From Phallusia mammillata (lineage: Eukaryota; Chordata; Ascidiacea; Phlebobranchia; Ascidiidae): a DNA stretch of 64,000 bases. The translations under genes were made by a program, and so were the position numbers. Below the pieces are notes generated by a model. It was not told the origin of the DNA. It searched no databases and saw only the letters and a program-made list of their open reading frames with translations. Location of the stretch: assembly GCA_003260075.1 (NCBI GenBank), contig QLIY01000060.1:186001-250000 (forward strand), read 5' to 3'. This document shows positions 1 through 12,387 of the stretch, piece after piece. How positions within the stretch are numbered: position 1 is the stretch's first letter; every line of letters begins with the position of its first letter.

Positions 1-384
1 NNNNNNNNNNNNNNNNNNNNNNNNNNNNNNNNNNNNNNNNNNNNNNNNNNNNNNNNNNNNNNNNNNNNNNNNNNNNNNNNNNNNNNNNNNNNNNNNNNNN
101 NNNNNNNNNNNNNNNNNNNNNNNNNNNNNNNNNNNNNNNNNNNNNNNNNNNNNNNNNNNNNNNNNNNNNNNNNNNNNNNNNNNNNNNNNNNNNNNNNNNN
201 NNNNNNNNNNNNNNNNNNNNNNNNNNNNNNNNNNNNNNNNNNNNNNNNNNNNNNNNNNNNNNNNNNNNNNNNNNNNNNNNNNNNNNNNNNNNNNNNNNNN
301 NNNNNNNNNNNNNNNNNNNNNNNNNNNNNNNNNNNNNNNNNNNNNNNNNNNNNNNNNNNNNNNNNNNNNNNNNNNNNNNNNNNN
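1..384. other. assembly gap (N)
   Basis: Unsequenced bases. Nothing can be read here; the 3' UTR of the minus-strand oxidase gene cannot be ruled out. Confidence 1.
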
Positions 385-419
385 AAAATTTTGACACACC
401 CTGTAATGGAACCTAAAAA

Positions 420-637
420 TTTTTTGGCACTGAAAAAAAAATGTTTGCACCAAAAAAAATGTTTGCATCGAAAAAAAAATGTTTGCACCGAAAAATAAAT
501 GTTTGCATCGAAAAAAAAATGTTTGTATTGCAAATAAAATGTTTGCATCGAAAAATAAATGTTTGCACTGAAAATAAAATGTTTGCACTGAAAATAAAAT
601 GTTTGCATCAAAAAAAAAAATGTTTGCACTGAAAAAA
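420..637 (+). repeat. ~20-bp minisatellite
   Basis: About eleven tandem units of ATGTTTGCAYYG followed by an A-rich stretch, varying in A-run length and in two or three positions. The open frame through it only encodes low-complexity repeats and is not a gene. Confidence 0.9.
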
Positions 638-639
638 CT

Positions 640-2100
640 TAATGTCAGCCAAAAAGTTGTTGAATTGCACTTGTGGGCCACGGTACAAAACACTTGCGTT
701 ATCAGTTAAAATTGCCTTTGACTATTACGTCATAAACTGCAATTGACCACACCACCTTTTTTCAAAGAAAAGGTCATTAATAGAAATCAGTAACAACTGG
801 AAAATAATAACAACTATAGATGGCCCTTTGCATTTTAAGTACAACGTTTAAAAACAAGTGTTAGTTATTCGCCTTTTTCTTAAATTTCGTCTTGGATAAC
901 GCTTTTGATTTACCAACGAAAAAGTTTGAACTGAAAAGAAAGTGCGTGGAATGTCAATGGGGGTCTCTGTCAAAAAGCTAATTCTCACATTTTTTTTATT
1001 GTATTTTTCGAAAATTAGGCGGAAGTCCGAGAACTGAAAATTGCCCTTTGTCGTTCACAGCACTCGAACCAAGGATACTCCCGGGGACGAAACCCGGTCA
1101 GGTTTTGTATGTGGGTCAGGCGCGCCAGGCCATTCGGCCAAGTTCCCGTCTCACATTTGCGCTGGACATAAGCGATTCAATCCTTGGTAGAACGTTATGC
1201 TGGGTCACCTGGGTGGCTTTAAATGACTCTGTGCTTTTGCGGCTGAAGCAAATTTTGCCTTGATATCTCTGTAGGCCTAGCCCTTTTCGCTGATTAAACG
1301 TTTATTACACAAGATATGCACAAGAAAATATAATGAGAATGGTGATGGTGTTCGACCGTACAAAAAATGGCAAGTAGCAATGAAGGCTAGTGCAATCACG
1401 TGACAAACTTGTGGTGCTGGTGGTGTTTTTGAGGTATGTTAGTTTACGCCGATGCTGCTGTGCAACCTCAACACCAGAAACTTTACACTTTTAAGGGCAC
1501 GAGTTGTATCTAAACTCTTACGTTGGCATAAATACGGAAAATTTCAGACCTACACGGTTTTATACGGAAATTGAGATGCAGTTGGGTTGAAAATTGACAG
1601 TCGTTTTAGAACAATGTTTTCAACTATTTTTGACCCTTCATGTTTTTTGACCCCAAAATAAAATTTAACTTTCACAAATACAATACTTCTTTCCCTCAAA
1701 TAAAAAGTAAGAAAAAAGCGAAAAATAATGTATGTTTTATCGCACCATCAAAGTAAATGTTTTACACAATTTGCATTTGTAGTTGGTATTTTAAAAAACT
1801 TCTCAGAAACTGCTAAAACAGTCACGGACCCCCTTAAAATTGTCCCACACATGTTTGGGAAGAGCTAAGTTTGGAGACCAATGATCGTAAAAATACATAT
1901 TTTACGTATGGACAACATTTAGAAGCATCATCTCTAAATGTTTACACACCGGCTAAAGACGACAAAAAGAGTAAAAGAAAGGGGTACATATAAAAGCATA
2001 CGCCTACTACTGCATAGCGAAAGTCAAGTCAATTACTAAACAACTGTAGGGCAATCATAGATAGCTGGTTCGTTGGAATTATCTATTATACCTATCCCAC
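640..2100. other. no gene seen; 3' flank of the oxidase gene
   Basis: AT-rich sequence downstream of the minus-strand oxidase. A more GC-rich patch at 1040-1265 has a short open frame with no recognisable motif. On the minus strand AATAAA-type hexamers occur near 1300 and 985, either of which could be the oxidase polyadenylation signal. Confidence 0.4.
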
Positions 2101-2999
2101 TTAAAAGCTATTTTGCCCTGTGTAATAATACGACGCCGTTACCACTACGTCTGTTGCTGCTTGTAATTCCGGTATCGATGCAAAACCTGTAAAGTTTTCG
2201 GTTTCAAAAAAGCAAAGCACACAAAGATGCTCATGCAAGCTATCTACCTGCTAGTTGCATCGCGATCTTGAACTCATCCCGCAAAATGGTTAAGACCTGT
2301 TTCACGCCTTCTGAGCCCTAAAATGTATGCGATTAGGCTTTTAATTCGACAATGCAAAAACTAGTGCAGAAGGAATGTATCCCCGAAAAATTCAACGTCA
2401 ATAACTTATACCAAAATAGCCTCTAACAGTAAAATTCATGTAAATAAAACTAAAAAAAACAGTATTCCATAACTTATGAAACACTCATAGCTGCATAGCA
2501 TTGGACTTAAAATTAATGAGTGTTAGACATTTGACGTTTATGGATCAACCGTTCTCTCATTCACAACAGAATTAAACTATTCACATGTTTTAAATGAGTA
2601 TACGTTTTAAAATCCATTGGTCTTTAATCCATTAAGAAAGTTATTTGTTATTGTATCTCTGCGTTCGTTGCGTTAACTCATTTATTAAATGTTAACACTA
2701 GATTGAACTCACATTACATGCTAAACCCCAAACCACAGGTCGTCCAACGAACACTGCCTTAGCACCGAGTGCAATAGCTTTCAAAACATCAGTTCCGCAT
2801 CTTATACCACCATCAAGAAAAACATCACACTTTCCGTCCACCGCTTTGACCACCTCTTGAAGAACGTCGATCTATAACGGAATATTTAAACAAAAATATT
2901 ATTTTACATCGCATCAGCAAACAATTGGTACAGATGTGCAGCATGTTTGTGATTTCACTTTCGACTAGTTCACCACAGTGCCAGTGTTGCGCAGTTTGT

Positions 3000-3084
<85 letters not shown>

Positions 3085-5782
3085 GCCCCGCAAGCCCTCT
3101 GTCTGGGTTCGAATTCCACCGCAGGCTATGATTTTGTATAGCCTATGTCCTGTCATATGTGAGAATTAGAGTTTAAGTGGGCCTTAAATTAGGGCCCAAA
3201 CCCGAAAGCACAATCCCGAAACCCAGTCCGAGCACGATACGTTTTAGAAAAGCCCGTTTTGGCCCAAAAGTTTGATTGACAGATCTATACATTGAAGCCC
3301 TAGGAAAAACCAAGACAGCAAACTCAATAATCCACAATCGGTTTTGAACAAGGCGTTTTAGGGTTGTTTGACATCAGGTCAGGTCCAGCAACTATAGCTA
3401 CTTAGCTAGTTAAATTATTATTTTTTTAAAGTACTGACACAAAGTGTAAAGTCAGGCTCGAAACAAGGCCGTTTTTTGAAGAAACTCAAGCCCGAGTGTT
3501 TTCTAGCAGCTACATATCCGTGCAGTAGGCATAATACAGGTTAGCTATCACAATATAAAGCAAATTATTTTAGGTGAAACCGACAGTTTCTACATTGTTT
3601 TTAAAGATTACATTACCGTAGCTGGCTGACAATCCAGTTGTCGGCCTCCGTGGTTAGACACCATTATTCCGTCCACGCCATACTCCACCGCCTTTTTAGC
3701 CATTGCACCTGAAAAGCCCTGAGTTAAGTTTGCTGTTACTCTACTAAAACAATTACTAAAATTTACAATCAAAATGTTTCTTTCTACGGGTAAAAACAAG
3801 AAGTAATAGCGTTGGTGCTTTTCTTTGCACAACAATACAATTTTCTTTCAGAATTTAGATAAATATGACTTAAGTTCTGAGTTTTTTTTACTTGAACCAA
3901 CCGCTCACGACTCCTTTTAGCAAAAGGGGCAATTTGGTGATTGACTTAATCCATACAACATCTGACCAATTTGATGAAGGGTCGATCATATTGTTGATGA
4001 ATCCTACTTCCAGTTCGTCAGCGCTGGCGACAGGAAGATTGGGGAAACTATAATTAGAGTATACGGAAAAAGATTCGCTGTAGAAATAACTTACATATTT
4101 TTGTTGGGTTTGGCATTACGTTAGACCAAGTGATACAATCCGTTGGTTCTATTTTTAATTTCTTAAATCATAATAAGTGTCTTAATAAACTCCGTCAATT
4201 ATTTGAACAAAATTCGTTGCTCGTATTGTAACTTATATGTTAATTTCCGAATTTCGGAGTAAGTGTCACAGCAGTTTGGATGACTGAACAACTTTTTGAG
4301 ATAAAATGTGCAGCCAACCTTCATCGCATAGCAGTTTAATAACGTCTAAACCAGGGGTTCTTAACCTGGGGTGCACGCACCCCCAAGGGGTGCGAGAACT
4401 GTTCCTAGGGGGTGCGGGGATGCTGAATCATTAAGGTTGGTTAGGTCTATTCTATTTAAGCAATTACAGAAGGGGGAGCGAAAATTGGTTAGTGATTTGA
4501 AAGGGGGTGCGAAAATTGGTTGGTGATTTGAATGGGGTGCAGCAAGGAAAAAAGGTTAAGAACCACTGGTCTAAACTAATCAGATTGAAATTGACACAAA
4601 GGCGTTTGAATATAGCTTTTGTCACGTCAATTATTATCTGGGTAATAATATTGATTTACTTTAATGTCGATGGCGGAATGAAGTTTTTTCGTATGTCGCC
4701 ATATCGAGTCGCTACCACCGCGTAGTCGACAGTTAAAACAATTGCGTTGCATCCGCTTTTTTCTGCACGTCGAATCAGATCTACAGTCCAAGATCTGTCC
4801 TGCATGGTCAAATCCAAAATAATAACATTCAAAATACATCCATACACAACAACAGCATCTTATTGCCAGATTTTAAAGATTTTTTTACAAAATAGAGCGC
4901 ACCTTTAGTACGTGTATTTAAAACCATTTTACGGAGTTTTTGGTGTTGTTGGTTATGTGTTCGATGGGAGTCGTTGACCAAAAGCTCAATACAAAACCGG
5001 TTCCTAACTCGGCCGCCGCTGGCAAAAAAGAAAGAAAATTCAGCATTATGACAAAAGGAATAACAACTACACTGTCACAAACCTTTAGCAGTCTCCAGTT
5101 CACCTTCGTCATGAAATAGTTTCTGCAATCCAGTTGGTGTAACACATACTGGAAACGATACTCGCTCTCCAAGCAATGAGGTTGACAAATCAACCTTTGA
5201 CACGTCGTTCAAAATATGTGGACGAATTTTATATCTACAATTTACCAAAGGTAATATTCAGGTTCAATACTGTCATTTTTTAGGCGATTGTCCAACATTT
5301 TTGGGGCTTTTTGTCTGGCTCCGTGGCCCACATGCAAACTGTTTTATAGCTAAACTGGTTTAAAAACGCTGATCTAGCCCAGGGGTCGGCAACCTCATAA
5401 AGGCCGCATGCCAATGCGTGCCAACATTTTTATTTTAGCTGATTTCCATGGCAATCAGAAAGCAGGCAGATGAGTTTTCCAAATACAAAGTGAAAACAAA
5501 CAATGTTACTTTTATATGACAAAAATAAATAATTAAGTACATTCAAATCATTTGGCGTACCACAAAAATGAGCCTGTAGCTTTAAGTGGGACGAAAAAAA
5601 AATGATGAACGCTGCTTTGTTATACGGTGTACGTTGATATAAGAATACCTCAGAAATGCTTCGCAGTTATCTTTTTTTGTGACTCCGTTTCCACCTTCAG
5701 AATCACAATATTCAAACGCAAATTGAGAGCATTTCCTTTTTGCCAAGGCTTTGAAATCCTGTACACAGACCAGTTTATCCAT
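2101..5782 (-). CDS. HAO1-like: 2-hydroxyacid (glycolate) oxidase-like gene with an in-frame stop
   Basis: FMN-dependent (S)-2-hydroxyacid oxidase family, normally peroxisomal, oxidising glycolate or longer 2-hydroxyacids to 2-oxoacids with H2O2 release. Nine minus-strand exons join in phase: 5649-5782, 5083-5234, 4903-5018, 4660-4799, 3902-4047, 3617-3708, 2713-2871, 2248-2317 and 2101-2186, totalling 1,095 bp (364 codons plus TAA), the usual family length. The start [10 protein letters not shown] aligns with the family N-terminus. Retained motifs are TVD (FMN/substrate Asp), LLLKGV (active-site Lys), SNHGGRQLD (catalytic His and Arg) and the [20 protein letters not shown] phosphate-binding strand. 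Two oddities: codon 129 (4918-4920) is TAA where the family has Gln of the Q-L-Y motif, and the Tyr of that motif (spinach Tyr129, human Tyr132) is His. The C-terminus ends GQNSF without an obvious SKL-type peroxisome signal. Either a young pseudogene or a base error; HAO1 and HAO2 orthology is not resolved. Confidence 0.88.
2998..3160. repeat. 84-bp poly-G run plus SINE-like tail in oxidase intron 6
   Basis: G runs from 3000 to 3083. The following bases contain GGTTCGAATTCC at 3106-3117, an RNA polymerase III B-box (tRNA T-loop) consensus, suggesting the 3' half of a tRNA-derived SINE whose 5' half is missing or replaced by the G run. Confidence 0.45.
3175..3290 (-). repeat. interspersed GGGCC-rich repeat, copy 1
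   Basis: The reverse complement of this stretch (GGGCCAAAACGGGCTTTTC and onward to CGGGTTTGGGCC) matches plus-strand sequence at 27038-27150 over about 110 bp. A third, weaker relative lies at 10890-11150. Family unidentified. Confidence 0.5.
4344..4576. mobile_element. hAT-type MITE, 217 bp, 8-bp TSD
   Basis: The element at 4352-4568 begins CAGGGGTTCTTAACC and ends GGTTAAGAACCACTG, forming terminal inverted repeats. It is flanked by a perfect 8-bp duplication GTCTAAAC (4344-4351 and 4569-4576). TIR sequence and TSD length are diagnostic of hAT elements. It is internally non-coding and sits in oxidase intron 4. Confidence 0.92.
4903..5018 (-). CDS. oxidase exon 3 carrying the TAA
   Basis: Acceptor at 5019-5020 and donor GTGCGC at 4901-4902 are both intact, and the exon is 116 bp, exactly what phase requires. 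The peptide runs [13 protein letters not shown] to SVKWF, then TAA, then IHVLK. The last residues match the family segment leading to K-D-R in exon 4, so the stop lies inside conserved coding sequence rather than in a mis-called intron. An earlier GT at 4923-4924 would break phase with exon 4. Confidence 0.85.
5380..5580. mobile_element. partial hAT-like MITE
   Basis: Begins CAGGGGTCGGCAACCTC, a typical hAT terminus. No matching right end is visible, so it is truncated or diverged. It lies in oxidase intron 1. Confidence 0.45.
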
Positions 5783-6099
5783 GTTGTCTGTTAAAAATGT
5801 CTTTGATGAAAAAACAAAGGTTTTTTTTAATAAAATACCCTTATAAATTTGACAAAATAACTATTTATTGCTAGACTTTGTTTTTCTGCCTTGTGTTTCT
5901 TGTCTAGTCTAACATGGCCCAATTTTCCAAGAAATTTAGGCCGATTTTTTGCAAATGAATCATGATCGGACGTCCAGTCACGCACAAGACGTGATTTTCT
6001 AGCACGCGGTGCGGTTGCATGCGACGTTGCCATTTGATATCTACGACTACAGCGAGGACGACGCCAATATCCATCTTTCAGTTTGCCACCGGAAGCTAT

Positions 6100-6183
6100 C
6101 TCTTTAAACCAAAATTTGTTCGGCATTCTATACCACAGTCAAGAAATACATCACACTTTTGCCACCCCGTGTAAAAAGTCAAT
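6100..6183 (-). pseudogene. relic of oxidase exon 7
   Basis: On the minus strand a TAG acceptor is followed by ATTGAC, and then by codons reading CDVFLDCGIECRTNF, which align with [15 protein letters not shown] of the functional-looking exon 7 at 2713-2871. The middle has lost about 11 bp and gained a TGA. This is the remnant of a second oxidase copy about 300 bp upstream of the present first exon. Confidence 0.7.
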
Positions 6184-6199
6184 CTACAACGAGGTTTTG

Positions 6200-7285
6200 A
6201 ATCAATTATAACTTTTTTGTCATCTGCATCGCGTTTTTTTACATCGGCCACCACAAACTTTTTGTTAATTCACATTACCTCTATCTCTTAAAAATTAGAA
6301 ACAACTTTTTTGACTAGTGTATACCAAGGAAACAATATCCGCATTTTGTTGTGCGAAATCTTTTCTGTAACTGTGGATAATAAATGCTACCAGCGCCAAC
6401 GCTTGCGTTCGACTCGCGCCGTAACTTCGCTGCGCAGGTTTTTCACTCCCCAATAAGGACACATGGTTCAAGTTTGTCGCTTTACACGTCGTTGCACTCA
6501 ATCTATCTTATATTTAGCCAAGCAGTGATGCGTGTGTGGCAAGTCTGAACGGTTGAAATTCAGCCAACCAGCAGTTTTAGGATGCCTCTCCTTTTACCTA
6601 AAACTGCACGTTTAAGTCCCAATATTTTCGCTCGACGTAAAACCTAATGACAAATGCTTCGATGACTTTTATATCTTACTGCACTCTATTACAGGGGTGG
6701 TAAAACTACGGCCTATCGACCGACCAGACTTAAAAAAAAACTCTTATTAATGCAGTGAAAATGAAAATGTAGCCATGAAAATATGCAGTGAAAAAAGTAT
6801 ATTTAGCCTAATTAGTCTGTGGTTCAAACTTTTTAACGTTAAATTCTGCATCTTAAATTGCTTTTCATTTCTTTTCGAGGGATTTCTTTTGACATTGTAT
6901 ACCTTTGACCCCAGGTCAACATTATTGTACAGATCCTTAAGGCCTGAAGTAAAACAAAAATGTTTGGTGACCTCAACTCTACTTTAATTCTCTGATTTAA
7001 GGTTCCGCGATCGGTTTTTGAGCAGGTTGCGTCTAACGCACTTGAGGCGGTTTAATGGAGCAGAAATACGCCAAAAAACAATGGTTTGACAACTGCATCG
7101 TGATTTATTCATTATTGTGCTATTCATATTGGAGTGTGTGGACACAGTTGCCAAAAAACACGTCAAACCACGCAATTGCCTAAAGCCTTGCAGATTCTAT
7201 TAATAGACCAGAAAAACCGTTTACTGCATTCTTGGATCTCACACAAACTAATTCATTTTTTTGTTTCCGACCTGTCCTGGTGAAA
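6200..7285. other. no gene seen, promoter side of oxidase
   Basis: Open frames are short and without family motifs. A GC-richer patch at 6400-6440 resembles the pol-III-like repeats elsewhere, but I cannot assign it. The oxidase promoter should lie just above 5782; no TATA-type element stands out. Confidence 0.35.
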
Positions 7286-7289
7286 TAAA

Positions 7290-8620
7290 AAACATAATAA
7301 AAGCAATGAGACTGAACTGAGCTGTGGTTTTGATGAGATTTTCATCAAGGTAATAAAAGCGTTGCCTGAAAACTTTATTATCTGTCTTGCTTACATTTTA
7401 AATCGATCATTAACTTCAGGAGTCTTTTTGAATGAATTTGAACTCGCAAAAGTAGTTCCGAATAATAAACATGGAAATCGTAAATTGTCAAACAACTACC
7501 GGCCAATAAGTTTGCTTTTAAACCTTTCAAAAGTACTAGAGAAGCTGGATCTTTGTAGTTAACAACTAAAAGCTAATTTATTTCTTGCGAAACTATTTCC
7601 ACAACACCAATCTGGATGAATTCAGTTTACTAGCAATTACATTATATTACTTGGCGCGGAAATGTTTTAATGGTAATTTATTACGTCACAAACAGGACTT
7701 TAAAAACTATATTTAAATTGTGCACGAACAATTGCCTCTTAGTGTCCTTTAAAAATGCAATAAAGAACTATTTCTTGTCACAGAAGACACTTTTGTCTAA
7801 ATACAAAAACCTCAAGAACCTCGCGGTCTCTACAAACTCGCGTAGAGGACCCTAGTTTGGGCACCGCTGCTTTAGGCTTATCCCAAAACTCTCAANGTTG
7901 TCTGTGCTATGTGTTATTGCTGCATTTGCCAAACATATGAGCTGAGAAAAAGAAAGTAGGGGGGAATTAGATTTGAATATCGACTAAGGGTGCACAGGAC
8001 AAAAAATATTGGGAACCACTGAGCTAAATCCAACAAAACATTGCAGTGCATGGCGAAAAAGGAAATATCTAACATTAGTAACTGACTAACCGCTAATATA
8101 AACTCAACATTTCGAAAACTATCCTCTTTCGTCAACAAAATCCCAGCTAATAACCAGTTTAAGTCAAAGGTCATGTACTAAAGCATGTCGAATCCATTAA
8201 TTTTTTAGGAATAATTCTCGATGAAAGGCTATCCTGAACGAAGCAGAGAAACAAACTGATTTTGGAAAAATGGAATTGAAAAAACGTCATGGAAAAAAAA
8301 ACTTGATAATCTTATACAAGATATAACAAATTCTCAATAAAAAGACCTTTCAAATCTGTATAATTTTTAATTATTTCCCACATAAGGTATTGCATAACTT
8401 ACTGGCACCACGGACAATCAAAATTAATTACCAGACTCCAGAGTATATGTCATAAACTTCCGAAATGTGTGTTTGGCATTACACATAAATGTGATCTGGC
8501 CAAAATAATTAAGGAAAAATCTCTGCTTTCCATCAGTGAGTTATTCGAGCCTGTTGTTATTATCAATACACCTGTACTTTACTCATAAAATCTACGCCTT
8601 AGGCAACCAAGGTTTTTGAT
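7290..8620 (+). mobile_element. degraded non-LTR retrotransposon (LINE) reverse transcriptase
   Basis: The translation contains GFDEIFIKVIKALPENF, then LNEFELAKVVPNNK and SNNYRPISLLLNLSKVLEK (7341-7553), the A-K-V-V-P and N-Y-R-P-I-S-L-L motifs of LINE reverse transcriptases. Farther on, out of frame, VESINFLGIILDERLS (about 8187-8235) matches the later F-L-G-I-x-I-D motif of the same domain. Stops and frameshifts make it dead. The clade (Jockey, CR1 or L2-like) is unresolved. Confidence 0.75.
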
Positions 8621-9482
8621 ACAGTGCCACACAACCAGCATGCGTTTTGAGTTGTTGATGACAGTACACTAACCGCCTATAGCGTAATTTACTATCGCTA
8701 AAGTACTACTTCTACTAACAGACTTTCCTGCCTGATGTTACGCATAAAGCAAATTCAACTGGTTGATACCAGTGGGTCAGGGCTGCCACTTTTGTTTGAA
8801 TGAAATAATCTGGTTTGAACCTCAAAAAATATCCAAAATCATACCTTAACATAAATAATCTAATTTAATGTAAACTAGTAGGCAAACAACAACACATACA
8901 AAGGTTTTTATATTAGATGTTAAAGAAGCTTACTTCTTCCTTTTCACCACTATACTTTTTTTCTGTAACAATTATGTGGTTACCTGGGTGGGACATCTGT
9001 AGGTTTGTTCGGTTCCTATGGTCTTTACAAACGTTAAAAAAACTATCTAGCTTTTTTAGCCATCATCTACATCCCAATTTTTTTCATCTAGGCTTAACTA
9101 AAACTATCTAGATCTCGCTATAAAATATCTGAAGTCGCAGCCCTGCAGTATTAGGTTGATATAAGCGAAAACTGCTATTACACATACCCGCGCATGCGCG
9201 CGCGTGTGTGTATGGGATTTGTCTTTGCACATCGTGATAATTTGCACTTTACCTCACCTTGAAATATCAAAAATCGCGTGTTGTGTGAACTAACATAATT
9301 ACCTGCAAATGTGCTGATGTCTGGTAGTTGCATGAGCAGAGTTTCGCTGTAGTTGTTTTCGCATGATGCAGCTGACACCGGATGGGATATGACAAACTCC
9401 TGCAACCCCGAAAAGAAAGTCTGATCATCAAAGCGTGAACTTAGAATCCATTCAGATTTTTTTGTCTGTGTATGCTGTATAG
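8620..9482. other. no gene seen
   Basis: AT-rich, with a small purine-pyrimidine alternating patch (CG/TG repeats) at 9187-9212. No coding motif on either strand. Confidence 0.4.
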
Positions 9483-9541
9483 GTTAAGAGCAGTGGTTCT
9501 CAACCTATAGTGGACCGTGACCCCCTAAAAGTAAGTTTTTT

Positions 9542-9591
<50 letters not shown>

Positions 9592-9857
9592 CCCCCTTAA
9601 AAATGTAAATGGCATATTTCGTGTTTGAATTCGGTAATAATTTCGGTTTCAAACAGGTCGATCCGTAATCGTGAAAAATCTTAACATAGACAAATAACTT
9701 AGTATGTGAAATAGTCGATTAAATTACGGAATAAACTTAAAAAGAAAATGGCATTTAGTGGGTGTTTCTGGTGAATCTACACCCGTGGCTCCCCAGAACA
9801 CAGCTTGTAGCCCCCCTGGGGGGGCATGGGCCCTGGTTGAGAATCACTGGTTTATAG
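9483..9857. mobile_element. hAT-type MITE with internal poly-C
   Basis: The element at 9491-9849 begins CAGTGGTTCTCAACC and ends GGTTGAGAATCACTG. Flanking octamers GTTAAGAG and GTTTATAG agree at 6 of 8 positions, an aged hAT target duplication. A poly-C run (9544-9590) lies inside. Confidence 0.8.
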
Positions 9858-11867
9858 CATAGACGAGAAACGTCTACGTTCATAAAGGCCAATGAACACT
9901 TTATTGTCACTTATGTAGGCCGCATGTACTGTCCCAGATGCCTTGACTGTTGTTCCCAAACCATTTAATTTACAGATCAGACGTTTCGTAATTTCCCGTG
10001 TATGACTCGTGGTCCAAGATGAATGCAAGCTAATAAAAACCTTAGCAAAACAAAACCTAAGTAATTTTTACTTTTACCACCACAGCATGCAAGATTCATT
10101 TTAACTAAATGTTGTTTACTTGGTTAAAACTAAGTTATTAATGATCTAAAAGCGGTTTGTGAAATCACAGACTAGATTAAGGTATCAAGTTATGCGCAAA
10201 CAATTACTTTATTTTGTTACTTGTGTTACAATAAAAAAAGGGATTGGCTCGCAAATAAGATTGTCCAGCCACGAGCTGAGCTCTTGGAAGTCGACAGAAA
10301 TAGCGTCGTAACCTACTAAGGGACCAGCATGCATTCTAGTTTGGAAACATCCGGCATAAAGTGCTAATTTCTTAAGAATGCAACCACAGTTTTCCCTGCG
10401 ACGGGTGTAGCGTTCAATATCAAGGTCTTTGAAAGCATTTTGACATGTAAGACCACATTTATTTCCCTAAAAAGGCCACATGTGGCCCGTGGCTTCTAGG
10501 TGGTTCGTAATTTGGCCCGGCACTGATTTTGAGTGGGATACCCTTCTCATAGACTCATTTATTATTATTTTTTTGTATTTTTGTTGTTGGTTTATTTATT
10601 TATCTGTTTGTATTTTTTTGTTATGTAATACAACTGTTTTTAGTCCCAGTCTTGAAGTCCAAATACTCTCCAATGTGAGTCCCTGTCACATAACGCTTGT
10701 AGTAACAGTGTAGCTGCAGCGCGTCTACCATCTGTCCACCAATGTACCATCACCTTTGTCGTGCTTTTTAACTTCTAAACGTTGCGCAGCTATTTTCGGA
10801 AATAAACTCAACTCAACCCAACACATTGGAAAGTATATTTTAAGAACACACATATAATGATGGTTTTTGAGCCTGATTCGACTTTTGTCTGGGATGTCAC
10901 ACATAGGTCGTTTGTCGGATCCTTCTTTTTGCGTCGAGTTCGGGCTTAAGTTTGAATCTAACGGCCTTGATTCGATCGGGCCTGACGTCACACTCGGCTA
11001 CATTTGTGTCGTAATTTCACTTTAGTAAATAGAGTTTCCTGCCAAATTCGGGCGTTTTGAAAAATATGGGCTTGAGCAAAGCCTTTACCGTTAAGACCGA
11101 AAATGAGTCTGGTTTTTAGTCCCACTTGCAACTCTACTACCAGAACCTATACCCGCGTAGCACGCTCGGTTTAAACAGGTTAATTCTTGTCGATTTAAAT
11201 TCCACAAAAGGCGTGTTTTGACAGGTTTGTTCAAGCTGTAATGCATTCCGACCCCTGTTTAACTAATCATGACCTGGTACCTTGAAGAGCATTTTTAACT
11301 GTTTGTCAATGGTTTGTAACTGGTATGCGATATACATATCAGAAAGGAAAGTTACAGTCTAATGAGGTGGTCGGCTGCCCCAGCCCGCGGCTCATGCCGG
11401 CCCGCGAGGAGTTCGTTGCCGGGCCGTATTATTTTCAGGTTAAATACAACTTTCCTCGTGCATCCCGGGCATAATAGACTAATACAGGCGTGTTGTAGAC
11501 TCTGAACGGCCGCAAGGCTGAGCCTCACAAAGGGGGTTTGTCACGTTGAAACACGCCCCGCCCATTCCCACACAAATCACACTTCCCGAGTCACGTGTAA
11601 TAATCCACAGCGACAACAGCGGCAACAGCGGCAACAGCCAACAACCACAACGTCGTACACAATCAGGAACGGACAGAAACAGGAATGAGAACGGAAACGG
11701 AGACGGTTTTCTAAACAAAAAACGAAACACATTTGACATATGTCAACGCACAAAAATGCCAATGACTAACTTACCAACTATTTTGCGACACAGGTCAACA
11801 GGTACAGTACACGTTAACAGTTGCAAGACGATGAAGCAATCGCTGCAAGCACTATAGGAAATACAGC

Positions 11868-11901
<34 letters not shown>

Positions 11902-12380
11902 TTAGCCTTATTCGTCTCTAAAAACGCAACACAAACGAATTTACTTGATACAGTAGTAAAGCCACCTTACTCGACCACGTAACCACGTTGTACAGTAAAA
12001 TGAACCAATCATTGCAACATTCAGACAAAGACGTTCCAATTTTACTGTTACGCACATGGCGATTGTAACGTCATAGCAGGGGAATAATGAGACAAGTTAA
12101 TCATGCGTAACTTAACGTGGAGATGTAACACGTGTAATTGCTAAATATTTGTAGTTTTTTGAATGCTGGTTCGCGATAAAATTACACTTTCAAAAACGGT
12201 CCGCAGTCCAAAAAAAGTTGCCGACCCCCTGGTCTGATGTATGGTCCATATTTGCAATGTCAATCCTGGCAGCAAAGTTAGATGCATTTGTTCCACCTTG
12301 TCATGTCACCATACACACACGGTGATAAAAGACATTAGGTTTTTTACAGCACCTCATTTCAAATTGTCAGCGATTTGTTT
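9858..12380. other. repeat-rich intergenic region
   Basis: Contains a hAT-derived block (about 10080-10530) homologous to 32040-32400, a SINE copy (10671-10818), the GGGCC-rich repeat relative near 10890-11150, a poly-C run (11869-11898) and a hAT right terminus GTTGCCGACCCCCTG at about 12220-12234. The open frame at 11546-11857 runs through a simple CAACAGCGG repeat and has no homology signal. Confidence 0.5.
10671..10818 (+). repeat. SINE family, copy 1
   Basis: Shares GTCACATAACGCTTGTAGTA, GTGTAGCTGCAGCGCGTCTA and a 3' end GAAATAAACTCAACTCAA with the copy at 60452-60653, in the same order over about 150 bp. A minus-strand copy is at 61598-61700 and a fragment at 59641-59710. Confidence 0.75.
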
Positions 12381-12387
12381 GCCGCAC

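Noticed and set aside
420..637. CRISPR-like array
   Set aside because: Units are contiguous with no unique spacers, in a eukaryotic genome; it is a minisatellite.
3084..3160. A functional tRNA gene
   Set aside because: Only a B-box/T-loop-like segment is present; no A box, anticodon arm or acceptor stem can be formed.
2925..3169. Open frames encoding poly-Gly or poly-Pro around 3000-3083, and similar at 13651-13875, 17531-17737 and 23115-23300
   Set aside because: They exist only because homopolymers have no stops; no flanking coding signal.
5827..6126. 99-codon basic minus-strand frame above the oxidase
   Set aside because: Its start lies in the oxidase exon 7 relic in a different frame, and the rest has no recognisable motif; likely chance.
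11546..11857. 103-codon open frame with N/G/Q-rich protein
   Set aside because: Runs through a CAACAGCGG simple repeat, has no family motif, and an overlapping frame exists on the other strand.
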